Shown here in pieces: positions 26,601 to 35,877 of a stretch of 64,000 nucleotides of DNA; positions within the stretch are counted from its first letter, which is position 1, and each line of letters begins with the position of its first letter. A model generated the notes under the pieces. It was given only the letters and a program-made list of their open reading frames with translations. It did no database searches and was not told the DNA's origin. The stretch is taken from the NCBI RefSeq assembly GCF_024868665.1, contig NC_079914.1:314980-378979 (forward strand). Direction: 5' to 3'. Origin of the DNA: Triplophysa rosa. Taxonomy: Eukaryota > Chordata > Actinopteri > Cypriniformes > Nemacheilidae. The translations under genes and the position numbers were made by a program.

Positions 26601-28563
26601 ACCGGAACTTGGTCACCACCTTAGCACCCCCTGACTCGCACAGATTTTGAAGAACTTTGTCATTTATCTCGCCGTCAATCTGTAATAAAACATCAATAAG
26701 TGCACCTAATCTAAATGACACACAGTCATTTGATGCATGGTTATCAACTTCATTGGCTAAATGCTGTAACTCTCTAGCTAATTGTGCGCCCGCCATAGTT
26801 ACTTAACGTTATACACGAAGCAAACGATCAGTGAGTGACGTGACGTTAGTCCAAAACAAGTCAAGAGTAATCGATCAAACGCTTCAATCTACGCTGAACC
26901 AATAGTAGGCAAGACCAACCCATCTAATTATCATACAAGACACAGAAAAGTAAGAATAAATTCAAGAATAAATAAATAAAAGTGGAAATAAATACATGCG
27001 ATAATAAATAAATATAAAAATAAATAAACGTATAAATAAATAAATGTAAAAATAAAAGGAAATGATAAATAAAATAATCTAAAAATAAATAATAATAAAA
27101 AATAATAATATTAAAAAATGGACACAAAAAATAATAAATCAATTTAAAAAATGAAAAGAAAAGTTAAAGCTAAGATCAATAATAGCTAAAACAAATTATT
27201 TTGTTTTATCAAACCATTCATTCCTTTATTTATTTTCATATTATTACATTTATTCGTTTATATATTTATTTATTTATACATTTATTTATTTATAATTTTT
27301 GCAGGTTTAGTCCTCCATAGAAATCTACATGTTAAACCCTGAATAGGTTTTATAGGTTTTTCATGTCATGGTACGTCCTGTGAAATGGTTACTGTCTCTG
27401 TCTAACCTTTCTCATCTAATCTTTTATTCAGTACGTAACAACAGTCATCCCGTACGAGAGGAAAGACGAGCCTCCATCGGTCCAGGACCTTCAGATTTTT
27501 ATCAAAAGTAAGAGGGAAAGCATGCATATTAAATAAATATAACTGTTGCTGTTTGTTCGTAGTGGTACTTTACTCATTTCTGACGTGTTATTGTGTTATA
27601 CTGTATGTTTGCTCTTATACAGTATTAGAAGCCATGAGAGACGACAGTGACAAAGTCCCAAGTCTTCTCACAGACTACATACTCAAAGGTAACAACATCA
27701 CAACTGGATGAATGTTTAAACGTCATCCAAAAGGAACTGTAAAAAAATTCTGATATCAGTTATTCACCTTAATATAAATTCATTTAAAACCTGTGCTGTT
27801 TTAGGATGGGGTGCTTTCAACCCATGGTTTGGTGACAACAACCCAGCATAGGCTAATTTATACCCAACGTATGGTTCTGTGCATATTTTAACAAACCATG
27901 GTTTGACAACAGCCCAGCATTGTCACCCCAAACCCATCAATAACTTGTACACAGGGGTACGATCATTTCAGAACAGAAAAGGCCTTTCTTTTACCAGTCC
28001 ATAAATATACATCCTTCCTTTATTTTCAGTAGCTATATGCTGCTGAATAAAAAAAAAAACATGTTGCTCATTTGGTTCAACAAAAATTCTAAAATCACTT
28101 ACACCCCCATGTTGGTTTAAACCCAAATGTTGTTTTTCTGTAAAATACAAACAGATCATTTCAACAGTTCATGGTGACCATGTATGTCAACTCCAAAAAA
28201 GAAGTACTCACAGGACAATTCCAGAATATACAGAAATTTTAATCTTGAGAAAATGTTGCCAATGCTATCAAATATTATTTGCAGACATTTTCACATTCAC
28301 AATTGAGAAACGCGTGTTTAATGTCGTATGTTTTTTGTGGGGCTTGACTAGTCACTATAAACTACCATTGTATGGAAGACAGCTATGTAAAGAATTTGTG
28401 TTCCACGGAGGAAATAACAGCATTAAAGTTTATTTTTTGGGTTAACTGTTCCTTGACGTCTCATCTTTGCACTATAACCTACCATAGATGTTTAAAACGT
28501 ATGTACTAGAATTGCAGGTGTTAATGTTATCTCTCTTATTTTGCAGTACTTTGTCCCACCTAG
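9217..28563 (+). CDS. fez2: FEZ/zygin family protein, FEZ2-like, complete, nine exons
   Basis: FEZ proteins are coiled-coil adaptors that link kinesin-1 to cargo and act in axon growth and autophagy. Coding exons: 9217-9512, 21943-22051, 22133-22249, 22494-22626, 22703-22968, 23482-23562, 27432-27507, 27623-27688 and 28547-28563. All have GT-AG borders and compatible phases; the sum is 386 codons plus stop (human FEZ2 is about 353, FEZ1 about 392). Conserved blocks include DEIWNALTGNYSNVMPVDW, EEPLLTAEQVIEEIEEIM, the coiled-coil RDELEFEKEVKNSFISVLI, RFSMEGIS and the C-terminal DYILKVLCPT. The NVMPVDW block favours FEZ2; the N-terminal EEMINHFDEKL stretch is closer to FEZ1, so paralogue assignment is about 0.75. 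Introns 1 and 6 are swollen by nested transposons, but no exon is interrupted. Confidence 0.93.
10652..10870 (+). pseudogene. THAP zinc-finger domain relic
   Basis: The frame from ATG 10652 reads MSRGRCVLCCERKCTLFSLPKD and continues to DQWLHFF, which is the first half of a THAP domain (C-x2-C, proline, tryptophan). The second half (C-x2-H as CARHF, then TDDCFSNFGEFNAGFA) is present at 10792-10845 in another frame. A single-base-type frameshift near the T tract at 10743-10752 separates the halves, and a TAG interrupts the end. THAP domains bind DNA and are found in P-type transposases and host regulators. It lies 0.8 kb inside the left end of the large transposon, so I read it as element cargo. 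Confidence 0.6.
11560..11760. repeat. Fragment resembling a dispersed fish repeat
   Basis: A block containing CCAATCACAACTGATTGG and GCCAATCGGAGCAGACTGG resembles a very common cyprinid interspersed repeat that I recall only in outline. No coding frame is present. Family assignment is uncertain. Confidence 0.3.
11801..11847. repeat. (CA)n microsatellite
   Basis: About 23 near-perfect CA units with two CG interruptions inside the large transposon. Probably polymorphic. Confidence 0.9.
12054..13170 (-). pseudogene. BEN-domain gene inside the transposon, one frameshift seen
   Basis: Three minus-strand exons are visible: about 12840-13170, 12575-12696 and 12054-12266, with GT-AG borders and matching phases between them. 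The first encodes a lysine/glutamate-rich coiled coil (LQNKYYNLKKRVLEEEM, then LQQLRQLNLHLQEEL). The second is a linker (NQMEPQISSAGHTPLPQQPV). The last is a BEN domain: LRYGVTVPTEQWDIV, SKFCKSLAVVIWG, RSVTG and PPLTPEKVSATL, then stop. BEN domains bind DNA or chromatin partners. A run of nine A/T bases at 13078-13086 puts the N-terminal part and the coiled coil in different frames, so this copy is probably broken unless the tract is a sequencing error. I saw no convincing initiator exon. Confidence 0.6.
14301..20702 (+). CDS. Transposase_21/CACTA-like transposase, four exons, apparently intact
   Basis: Exons: 14301-14439, 14770-14975, 15438-15563 and 18435-20702. All use GT-AG borders and join in frame to give 912 codons plus TAG. 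Exon 1 is basic (MHRKRQKYKLYLEPYIKGK). Exon 2 encodes serine/acidic repeats of the type NSETEG and DSERDSTRNSE. The large last exon has a possible zinc ribbon (CETC...CGSC, about residues 255-280), then CSVDSKARPLMQNTTQFNGY, YGCGFCLHPG and the signature FDVVWGFVHDYMHAVLLGYS, which I associate with Transposase_21-type (Tnp2/CACTA) proteins. The nuclease acidic residues were not assigned by alignment. A hAT element lies in intron 3. The acceptor of exon 2 is chosen because it alone keeps the frame open through exon 3. Confidence 0.72.
14755..14960 (+). repeat. Degenerate coding minisatellite in transposase exon 2
   Basis: Units of roughly 21-24 bp built on ACAGTGAGA(C/G)AGA are repeated about eight times. 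In the splice-compatible frame they encode NSE/DSER motifs rich in serine, glutamate and arginine. The repeat is continuous in two frames; only one joins both neighbouring exons. Confidence 0.7.
15582..15589. repeat. Left 8-bp target duplication of hAT element
   Basis: GTAGTTAC immediately precedes the hAT terminal repeat and recurs exactly at 18215-18222. Eight-base duplications are diagnostic of hAT insertion. Confidence 0.95.
15590..18214 (+). mobile_element. Autonomous-looking hAT transposon, 2625 bp
   Basis: The element starts TAGGGGTGTAACGATTC and ends with the inverse of TAGGGGTGTAACGGTTC, inside perfect 8-bp duplications of GTAGTTAC. It encodes a BED-finger hAT transposase in two exons (15870-17870) with no visible stop or frameshift. 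GAACCG-type motifs recur near both ends and may be transposase binding sites. It is inserted in intron 3 of the larger transposon's transposase gene, 18 bp after the donor of exon 3. Confidence 0.95.
15870..17870 (+). CDS. hAT transposase with BED zinc finger (ZBED-like)
   Basis: Two exons, 15870-17330 and 17469-17870, join at a phase-0 GT-AG intron to give 620 residues. The N-terminus (about residues 15-75) is a BED finger: SAVWEHFGFPI, LCKICMTRV, then TGHLRRHHP. The RNase-H-like core includes LTTDSWTSRATESYLTVT, VTTDNARNM and CFAHILNLAAK; the first D of the DDE set is probably in TTDSW. The C-terminal hATC dimerisation region reads WWELHESKYPHVAKLAKQYL and PSERVFSTAG. Length and domain order match active hAT transposases. 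Start choice: first ATG (MASEGDKPQIEPPPASY), followed directly by the BED finger. No truncation seen. Confidence 0.93.
18215..18222. repeat. Right 8-bp target duplication of hAT element
   Basis: GTAGTTAC, identical to 15582-15589. Confidence 0.95.
21163..21384. repeat. Extra transposon-end fragments
   Basis: Directly right of the large element is a second right-end-like segment ending TTTAGCAGGG at 21295, then ACAT, then a left-end-like segment starting CCCTGCTGAAAAAACC at 21300. The latter closely resembles 9866-9940, including AACGATAATGGTTTCC. These look like remnants of related copies that inserted next to or into each other. Confidence 0.55.
21385..21657. mobile_element. 273-bp MITE of the same family as the large transposon
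   Basis: It starts CCCTGCTGAAAAAAACATAG and ends with the inverted form (TTTTTTTCAGCAGGG). It contains CCATTA-type subterminal motifs and no gene. The shared ends imply it can be mobilised by the same transposase as 9866-21162. Confidence 0.65.
21943..23562 (+). CDS. fez2: fez2 exons 2-6
   Basis: This block carries the central region: NYSNVMPVDW, the acidic LSLDDEDLREQMDMHS-like segment (SDDEDLREQMDMHS seen), the VIEEIEEIMRDSSEME motif, then the long coiled coil from LMSVADLNEWLEEVE to KKKKKVKNT and the RFSMEGISTAIQNGF segment. A 169-bp MITE (23152-23320) lies in the intron between exons 5 and 6. Confidence 0.9.
23152..23320. mobile_element. 169-bp MITE with GC-rich terminal inverted repeats
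   Basis: ACACCGTGTCTACACCGGA at 23152 on is mirrored by TCGGATGTAGACACGGTGT ending 23320. The inner sequence repeats GCGACGCGACA-type motifs in both orientations. It has no coding capacity and sits in fez2 intron 5. Confidence 0.75.
23635..23667. repeat. (CA)n microsatellite
   Basis: About 16 CA units just after fez2 exon 6. Confidence 0.85.
24804..25565 (+). mobile_element. Internally deleted hAT element, 762 bp
   Basis: Starts TAGTGGTGCAACGGATCA, ends with the inverse of TAGGGGTGCAACGGATCA, and is flanked by perfect 8-bp copies of GTTGGTCT (24796-24803 and 25566-25573). The opposite arm of the fold-back element keeps the unoccupied site (AGACCAAC at 26912-26919), which proves the insertion. 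GATCCG motifs crowd both ends. Only the start of a transposase gene remains. Confidence 0.95.
24937..25414 (+). pseudogene. Truncated hAT transposase, BED finger retained
   Basis: The frame from ATG 24937 reads MASGGTEELERPASFKSPVW, then a BED-type finger (HFGFPVKYNDEGK, CRHCGTRK, ATHLKR). After a frameshift near 25140-25160 the homologous region continues as TAAFKQPLVAQSDQAKAIT and LEPRYDIPSRTHFSEKIAKL, then stops. The catalytic core and hATC region are gone. It is related to, but clearly distinct from, the transposase at 15870. Confidence 0.85.
25688..25918 (+). pseudogene. Short exon in left arm of fold-back element
   Basis: The frame encodes AGAQLARELQHLANEVDNHA and continues through DCVSFRLDALIDDLL to HIQSLCESEG. 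The initiator is GTG here where the mirrored copy has ATG. I do not recognise the domain. It is predicted helical and acidic, and it looks like the first exon of a transposon gene whose remainder is missing. Confidence 0.5.
26572..26796 (-). pseudogene. Mirrored short exon in right arm of fold-back element
   Basis: Minus-strand copy of the 25688 exon. It starts with ATG (MAGAQLARELQHLANEVDN) but has lost about a dozen codons after INDKVL, relative to the left arm. Divergence near its end marks where the inverted repeat stops. Function unknown. Confidence 0.5.
27432..28563 (+). CDS. fez2: fez2 exons 7-9
   Basis: These exons encode the highly conserved C-terminus: YVTTVIPYERKDEPPSVQDL, then ILEAMRDDSDKVPSLLTDY, then VLCPT and TAG at 28561. 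Exon 9 contributes only five codons plus a split codon, as in other vertebrate FEZ genes. The 857-bp intron before exon 9 holds no recognised gene. Confidence 0.93.
27689..28546. other. fez2 intron 8, no gene seen
   Basis: Contains inverted CCATGG/AACCCAGC-type motifs around 27805-27935 that resemble a small palindromic fish repeat, but I could not define ends. No coding exon seen. Confidence 0.4.
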
Positions 28564-30159
28564 AGAGAAGAGAGGTACTTCCATCCTCTTATTAAAAGCA
28601 AGAGCTCCTGGAGGGATTTAATTCACTGTGAAACTCACTGTTTTTACCTTTCTGTCACGATACAATGCATGATCTGTTTTACCTAAACAGGACTGCTTCT
28701 GTATTGAAGTGTGTGATACCGGTATTCTGCATGTTTACCGCACATGGTGGTTTGCAGTTTTCCGTTTAGTTGAATTATGGTTTGCTATTAATGTGGAAAA
28801 ACTTCAAGGTGAAATGTGTAATTTATGCATCACTACAGTAACCAAACAATATTGTAAAAATGATGACAAACAGGTTTCTTGATCACTGCCCCACCTGCCA
28901 TAGGTCAGAAAAACAGATAGTCCTACCCCAAACACACAGCATTGCATAAGCAAGAACTACAGGGCTGGGCTGTTCAACGAATTGAGCAATGTTTAGATAT
29001 CACCACATTGTTTTCAGGGAACAGCCTTTAGTTCAGTTTCTGCATACTAAACTGAGGTAGTAGAACATATTTTTACATTTTAATATTACACACATCACCT
29101 TTAGTATTATTAAGTTAGAGACAATTAGTTCCCAATTTTGTTTTTACGTGTTAGTATAATAACAGCAGCGTGATTTCTGTAAGAAAGATACAGATGTTTA
29201 AGCATCAGTTGACCCAAGTATGCTTTTTATATTACCAAGGGGTGTCAACAGTTCCAATCGTAAGAGTTGACTAGTTGTTTTGTAACACGAGTGCACTTAC
29301 TGATCTTTTAAATGTTGTTTTGCTCATATTTTTAGAAAGTCAGAGAATGAATCAGATGACCTTTTTAATGCCTTATGCCACAAAATGTTCTTATGCCTAT
29401 TCACTCACAAAACAGAAACTGTGCTCCTAGATTTTTTCAACTCACATTATATTGCCTTTGTGTACATACGATTATTATAATGAGTTTATTTGTATCAGAG
29501 AAATAGTTTGAATCTTTTGTGATTAGTTACTCACCCGCTGATGTTCCCCTGATGTTCCAGTCTTTCATAGAAATGTGAAACAAAGGGAGATATGTGAAAG
29601 AATGTTTACACAACTCTATTACACACAATTGCACCACATTACATTTTTTTTTAGCTGTTTGATTGCTACTTCACTGGTCACTGTAAACTATTGAAAATTG
29701 TGTAATTAATGTAGAGTAAATTCTGGTTAATTGACATTGAAATTAATTTTGAAGTGCACAAAAAAGTAAGTAGTTTGTAATGGTCTGAGGGTGTGTAAAA
29801 AATTGCATAATTTACATTTACAGTTTACACTTTTTGGGTTAACTATTACTGCAATTTACGCGCAACTGCTGACCAGACATCTGACGTCAAGAGAATAAAA
29901 CATAGGCCGATGTATTTTACTGAAAAAGGTATAACTTGGGCCCATTTTGCCTTATTAAACAAATCTAAATGCTGATTTACATTATGGTGCCAGTGAATGA
30001 ATGTTTGTGTGCCTATTAAATTACCATAAAGTAGCAGTAATTAGCTGTACAGCTATAGATGTTAATTCAGATTAATGTCTTGAACAAAGTTTGTGTGGGT
30101 AAAATTAATGACCAGATATTAATATTATTTCTAACAGTGTTGTATGAAATCTACAGTAT
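28564..30159 (+). other. Probable fez2 3'UTR and downstream flank
   Basis: No coding sequence follows the fez2 stop. AATAAA-type signals occur near 29896 and at 30856-30861; I cannot tell which is used. No repeat family recognised before about 30160. Confidence 0.4.
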
Positions 30160-30815
30160 GAATCATGGTGATTTATGTTTCTCACTTTTTGTTTATTTAT
30201 ACTTTTCAAAGTCAAATGTTGTTGGTTGTGGTTCGGGGCGTTTCATTTGTTGGGACTGTGTGGGTCTGGTCTGGTTGGTCTTGTTTTGTGGTCGATGTCG
30301 GACAACAGAGGAATAAAGTTAATTATGCCATTACTACTTTTCCTTGGTTGTTCCTCTGTTGTCTGTTGTTGATCGCGGAATGGGACCGGGTTGGACCTGC
30401 ACGGTTTCGGCGGGTGGGGCTTCCTGGGTCGCGGCTCGTGGGCTCTCCCTGTTCTTCGTGGACGTTGCTCGGTGGCTTTGGTCGGGGTCACTGAGTGCAG
30501 CCATGACACGTCAGAGGAGATCTGGCCCTCCCGGCTGAGCCTGGTTTCTCCCGAGGTTTTTTTTTCTCCATTATTCAGCATTGGAGTTTGGGTTCCTCGC
30601 CACAGCAGAGCAGTGCAGTGTTGGCTTGCTCACCGGGAGACTGCATTTATTTATTCATTTATTTATTAGATATTATTTATTATAATGATCTTGCTTGGTC
30701 TATAAACACCATGCACTGTGCTGTGTTTTACCTTTCTGTGTTTTTCTTATTTGCTCCTGTAAAGCTGCTTTGGAACAATGCGAAAAGCGCTATATAAATA
30801 AAATTGAATTGAATA
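30160..30815 (+). mobile_element. L2-like LINE 3' end
   Basis: The segment ends in CTGCTTTGGAACAATGCGAAAAGCGCTATATAAATAAAATTGAATTGAAT-type sequence, the characteristic 3' tail of fish L2/CR1-group LINEs. Upstream CCTGGTTTCTCCCGAGG and GGAGTTTGGGTTCCTCGCCAC match, in opposite orientation, the copy at 44910-45480. Only 3'UTR-like sequence is seen; no reverse transcriptase remains. Confidence 0.6.
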
Positions 30816-30943
30816 TATTTTAAAAATATAATCTATTTTGCATTTATTTATGCTTAATAAAGTCTTTGATGAAAACTGATGGACTGCACAACTTGACTTA
30901 TTAATGTTTGTGAACTGTCAAGAAAAAACATGCATCAATTTTA

Positions 30944-31891
30944 TTAAGCGCCAAAGTCGCAAAATTGCGACAAGACGTCATACTTAATAAAATAGGCTGT
31001 AGATCCTAATATGGTGTAATATCTAATTTGTATTCCCTACCACTAGATGGCAGACATGTAGTACTTCGATTCTAGACCAAAATGACGTCACGTTCCTATT
31101 CAAAGTGTTCGAGGAATAGCAGAGCAAGTGAGCTATCGTGTCATTGATGCGGAAGCCGTTCAGTTCAGAGCGTCTGAGTAAATTGTGAGAGAAAAGCGCC
31201 AAATGGCTAATAAAAAGTTGTACTGTGAGGATGTGTTGCAAATGTTATTCGCCGATTCTATGAAGGGGAATATTTGCTTTTTGGAAATGACGATCGGTCG
31301 TCTAATGATCGCGCGTCTCCCGGTACATCTTTGCAGCGCAATGGTGCCGCCGTGCAATTCGCGAGTGTTCACAAAGCACAAATAAGTGATCAGTTTGACC
31401 CTTTGCCCAACGGGGATGGGGTGGCAGGGGTGAACGTGGTCGTAGTGTCCATATGAGAGCTGTTGCTAGAGGTAGAGGCAGCAGGGGTAGGAAAAATAGG
31501 GCTGGAAGTAGCACTAGCTCTTTGGATCCAGCGCCCCAAAGAGGTGGGTGTAAGTAATAGTAATAAAATAAAATGTTTTATTGTTGGTTTCCTCTGATCA
31601 TTTGGAATGATGATAAAAAGATTAAAAAAACATGCAAATAAGTTCAAACATCAATTCAATATCTACTATTTCCTGAATATTATGAAATTCAAGAAGGCCG
31701 CCCCTGATGACGTCATAATATGCTAATTAGATGAGTATATTTACACCCCACATAAACTTTCCGTCATGCCCAACATTTTTCTAATTTACAGAAGATCTCT
31801 ATCTTTAAGCCCTTTCAAGCCACAAGCTTTTGAAATCATGATGTCAAAATCCAGCATGTTTTCCATAAAACCCTGGCGCCTAAAGGGTTAA
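30944..31891 (+). mobile_element. piggyBac-like non-autonomous element
   Basis: TTAA occurs at both ends (30944-30947 and 31888-31891), next to GCGCCAAAG-type and CTGGCGCCTAAAGGG termini. TTAA targets are diagnostic of piggyBac. The left end may have lost a few terminal bases. Inside is the start of a coding exon beginning at 31204. No catalytic domain is present. Confidence 0.5.
31204..31555 (+). pseudogene. 5' coding remnant of a piggyBac-type transposase
   Basis: ATG 31204 opens MANKKLYCEDVLQMLFADSM, a short helical N-terminus like those of fish piggyBac-derived transposases. Further on, in other frames, are GDGVAGVNVVVV-like and arginine/glycine-rich stretches (RGRGSRGRKN) up to a donor-like GTAAGT at 31550. 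The DDD core is missing. Assignment depends on the TTAA ends. Confidence 0.4.
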
Positions 31892-32587
31892 ATCACTTGA
31901 TGAGTCTACCTCTCAGGGTTACTGTTATTAACATGAGCCTCGTCCAAACAGCAAGGGGGAGGTGTTGCCACATTTTGTATTATATTTGATTCATCGGGTC
32001 TTCATGGCAATTTTTTGATCACAACAGTAGACATGTAAAAAAAACTAGACGTCTACATTCAACAAAGATGATGCGCGTCTACAGTGATATTCTGCCGCAT
32101 TGGAAGTTAAGAGGATATTTGTAACATTCTTATGTTTACTGCCTCCATTGACTCTCATTAGTCTGTAATGTTTAAAATCCTGCTGATCATCAAGCTTGTT
32201 AGACACACCATTGTCTCAACATTATAATTTAGTGTTTTTACTTTTCCACAGAGACAGGTCAACTCTTTTCACTTATGATTACCCTTGACAGGCGTAAAAT
32301 TTAGTCTTGGACTTCATGTTTCTAATCTAATCCGTCTGTCCACATTTGCATTTCAGCCCATGCGGGTTTTGTTTTGTCCCAGTATGCCAGATGGCCAGTC
32401 CACCCCTGCACCAGCCCTGGCGGCCCAAAAACAGACCGGCCCACGGGGAATCTTCCAGGGCCTCCCGATTAGCCAATCCGGCCTTGTATACAGACCCAGT
32501 TGTCAAGATTAGGTGTCAGGATTCATGTGCAGGCGTTCAAGTTTATTTAACAGAACCTATACTATATAGTATAATGCAATGTTAGTC
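31892..32587. other. Intergenic, no gene seen
   Basis: A GC-richer block at about 32345-32515 (GGCCCACGGGGAATCTTCC, CCTCCCGATTAGCCAATCC) resembles dispersed repeat DNA, but I cannot name the family. Nothing else was recognised. Confidence 0.3.
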
Positions 32588-32628
32588 GCTTCAAAGCATC
32601 TGCCAAATGCATAAATGTAAATCTAAAT
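32588..32628 (+). repeat. SINE 3' tail fragment
   Basis: CATCTGCCAAATGCATAAATGTAAAT matches the tail of the complete SINE at 61829-61993. The tRNA-like head is missing, as in 5'-truncated copies. Confidence 0.55.
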
Positions 32629-32918
32629 ATTCAGTATATAACTCATTCCAACAGGTTGGCAGTTCCTGAGTTTGACAGATGTGTTGCCTGGGTAACCCTG
32701 AAGCACCTTATATAATCACAAAATAAAAGTCCTTAAACTCACATACAAAAATTGCACACAAAAAACCTCAACAAAATACACCATGAATTACACATAACAT
32801 GGGTCATTTACACTCCCACCAATCATGAGTCTAGACACGAATGATTTCCCAATAGCAATAGCATCCTTAAACAATACAAAAAATTTACATTAAGAGACAG
32901 AAAAGTAAAGAGACCATT

Positions 32919-34301
32919 TTAATCAGTCTCCAACAGCAAAACCAATTTTTGGGCTGGATATTCAATCACAGAAGGTTTAACAAAACATTCGCCCTTCTTA
33001 GCAAATTTTATTTTACCAAGACGAACCTTAACTCTTCTTACCAGTCCATCTGACTCAATAATGGTTTCTACAACTCTACCTAGAGGCCATTTATGTCTGG
33101 GCAGGTCAATGTCCTTGACAACTACTATGTCCCCTACTGACAGATTTCTTCTCGGGGTATGCCAGCGGCCCCAGAATTGTTCGGCAAGATATTGGACATG
33201 ACGCCATCTTTTCCTTGCATAGATGTCTTCCTTAGCAAACCTGCCTGGAGGAGGTAAAGCAATTGAGGACTTCATAGTCAGAAGATGATTTGGCGTTAGA
33301 GGTTCGAGACTGTTTGGATCACTTAAATTGTCAACTGTAAGTTGGCAACTATTTACAATTGACATTGCTTCATAAAGAAACATTCTCAAAGAATCATTCA
33401 TTCTTTCAGAAGCAACTGAAAGTGTGGACTGGAGTACACCTTTCACGGTCCTGATTTGACGCTCCCATACACCTCCTGCATGACTTGTAGATGGTGCGTT
33501 CATCACAAGATCACATTGATTTTCGGCCAAGAAATTATTTCGTCTGTTGACATCCAGTTCTTTGAGGGCTTCAGCAAACTCATTCTTAGCACCAACAAAG
33601 TTACTCCCTTGATCTGATTTGATCTGTCGAACTGCTCCACGTATGGCGATGAAACACCGCAAGCCATTAATAAAGGAATCTGTGGAAAGGGTATCAAGCA
33701 TTTCAATGTGGATTGCATGAGAAGAGAAACAAGTGAAGATCAGTCCATATCATTTATGCACCTTTCGACCTTGCTTAACAAGAAATGGACCAAAACAGTC
33801 CATGCCACAATAAGTAAATGGCGGGGAGGAATTCACTCTCTCAGCAGATAGGTCAACCATTTGTTTGCTCTTCTTCTGGTTTCCTGAGTTTTCTACAGGT
33901 CTCACACAATTACGAACGTAAGATGCAACGGCATGATTAATGACTAGGATCCAATAGCCCCCTGCACAAATTTTATTGATGGTGAAACCTCTACCTTGAT
34001 GCTAAATCCTTTCATGGCAATCAGCTATGATCAACCTTGTTATGTGATGTTCTTTTAGGAGAACTATAGGATGTTTAAATAGTCTACATGACATATTATT
34101 AAGTCTTCCTCCCACATTCAGTACACTATCACTATCCAGAAATGGATGAAGATTGTACAATTGACTGTGGGATGACAACATAGTTCCTTTGCCTAGTACT
34201 TTCAATTCCTCTTGGAACACATGGTTTTGTAGATGTTTAATTATAGTGTACTCTTCTCTTTCCTCAACAGTAGAGAGATCAATCCCTTTGACCCTACACA
34301 T
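32919..34301 (-). pseudogene. BEL/Pao integrase region
   Basis: The frame at 32919-33701 holds IKSDQGSNFVGA (second catalytic aspartate region), HAGGVWERQIRTVK (third acidic residue) and a C-terminal DUF5641-type domain (RRWRHVQYLAEQFWGRW, LPRHKWPLGRV). The frame at 34002-34301 holds the upstream zinc-binding part (LYNLHPFLDSDSVLNVGGRL). A frameshift/stop cluster at 33702-34001 separates them. Expected product: retroviral-type integrase of the BEL/Pao family. Broken. Confidence 0.85.
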
Positions 34302-34498
34302 TTTTGTTGGATAGATGCGATTGCCTTAACTGCTTGAGACCAAGATGAAAACTTAGAAAGACGATCAACAATAGTTCTCTCTTCTCTGGCCTGTGTATTA
34401 ATTGTGAGGGCACTTCTAACCTCTACATCTCCTCCTCACCTCTTCCCTGCTCCACAAAAATTTTGGCCCTGTAAACCAATCAGATGAAATCAGTTCAT

Positions 34499-35519
34499 TT
34501 ACAGTGAGCCTCTTGAGGCATGATCTGCTGGATTCTCTTTTGTTGGAACATACCTCCATTGTTGTGGAGTTGTACTTAGATGGATCCTTTGTACTCTGTT
34601 GGCAACAAATGTATGGAATTGCCGTGCCTCATTATTGATGTATCCCAAGACAACTTTGGAGTCTGTCCAGAAGAACTCTTTAATGTCGGTGTACTGAAGT
34701 TCACTTTTAAGCATTTTACTGACATCCACGGAAACAGCTGCTGCTGTCAGTTCTAACCTCGGGATAGTAGTTACCTTTATTGGAGACACACAGGATTTTC
34801 CCATAGCGAGAGCAACGGGAACTTCTCCCTTATCGTTTTTTAATCTCGTCTGAAAAATTATGCAGCTCTACCTCTTTCACCCTTCCAAAACTGTGGGGAG
34901 CATATGTACGAGAAATACTCAATTTTTTCAAGTTGTCCAAATCTCTTCTCCAGCACTCCCACCTTGCCTGCAGTTCGATGCTTAGTGCATCATCCCGACC
35001 TGTGCCTTGTTTACACACTTCCTGTAATATTTTCTTTCCTTTAAGAGTGAATGGAGTAATAAACCCAAGTGGATCATACAATGATGCTATTGTGGATAAA
35101 ATCCCCCGTCGGGCTGCTGGCTGTTCTTTGAGACAGATATCAAACTTAAAACAATCAGGTTCTATGTTCCACTGAATCCCCAGTGTTGGTTCTATCAATA
35201 AATTACTGAAGGATAAATTTGGTTCCTTTTTGTCATTTGCTCGTTCTGATGGTGGAATACTCTCTAGGACAGCTTTATCGTTGGACACAAATTTGTGGAG
35301 TCGAAGGCTTCCAGTGGCACAAAGTCCTCTAGCTTCCTGGGCAAGTTGAATTGCCTCTTCTGCTGTTTGTACACTTGTGACAACATCATCCACATAAAAA
35401 TCATTCATTATAAACTGAAAGTCCAAGGGGTACTGACCTTTGTTACTTTCAGCCAGGTACTTCAGTCCGTAATTCACACATCCTGGAGATGAAGACGCTC
35501 CAAACAGATGTACTGTCAT
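34499..35519 (-). pseudogene. BEL/Pao reverse transcriptase C-terminal part and RNase H
   Basis: The 34830-35519 frame contains the RT active-site motif FYVDDVV, followed by ILSTIASLYDPLGFITPFTL, typical of Pao RTs. The 34499-34804 frame contains RNase-H-like IPRLELTAAAV, FFWTDSKVVLGYI and NPADHASRG. One stop/frameshift separates them. The RT N-terminal part (35520-35877) is also damaged. Confidence 0.85.
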
Positions 35520-35877
35520 TCGATACTCTCGAAGGCAGTTCTGCTAGATTTCCATTCCTCCACCACAAGAAACGCATTTTTCATACACATGGAACTGATA
35601 AAACATTTTCTCAACATCACATATTAGAGCAACAGGGGTGCTGGCAAAATCTGAGAAGGACACCAATCAAACTATTCATTAGGTCAGGTCCTTACAGAAG
35701 ATTATCGTTCAGATTGACTCCATTATATCTCGCCGAACAGTCAAAAACAACTCTGAGTTTATCTAATTTCTTGGTGTGATAATTCCCGTGATGAGGAACA
35801 TACCATTTTCCACCTTTAAAACTCATCATCCTTGATTTCTTCTGCCTCCCCTCTTTCAATGATCTCCTCCATAAACT

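Larger units (their letters stand above)
24398..27319. mobile_element. Fold-back element with long inverted arms in fez2 intron 6
   Basis: The left arm begins TATGGAGGACTAAACCTGC and the right arm ends with its inverse; GAAATC occurs on both outer sides (24392-24397 and 27320-27325), a likely 6-bp target duplication. Arms run 24398 to about 25903 (including a 770-bp later hAT insertion with its duplication) and about 26600-27319. They stay closely matching across TAAA-rich DNA and across a short coding exon. The central spacer of about 700 bp has no recognised gene. The superfamily is unknown; a 6-bp duplication is compatible with several DNA transposon groups. Confidence 0.75.

Noticed and set aside
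30243..30581. Open frames on both strands (up to 112 codons) in a GC-rich block
   Set aside because: They lie inside L2-like LINE 3'UTR sequence that also occurs, inverted, near 45300. No protein domain is visible and no splice or start logic supports a gene.
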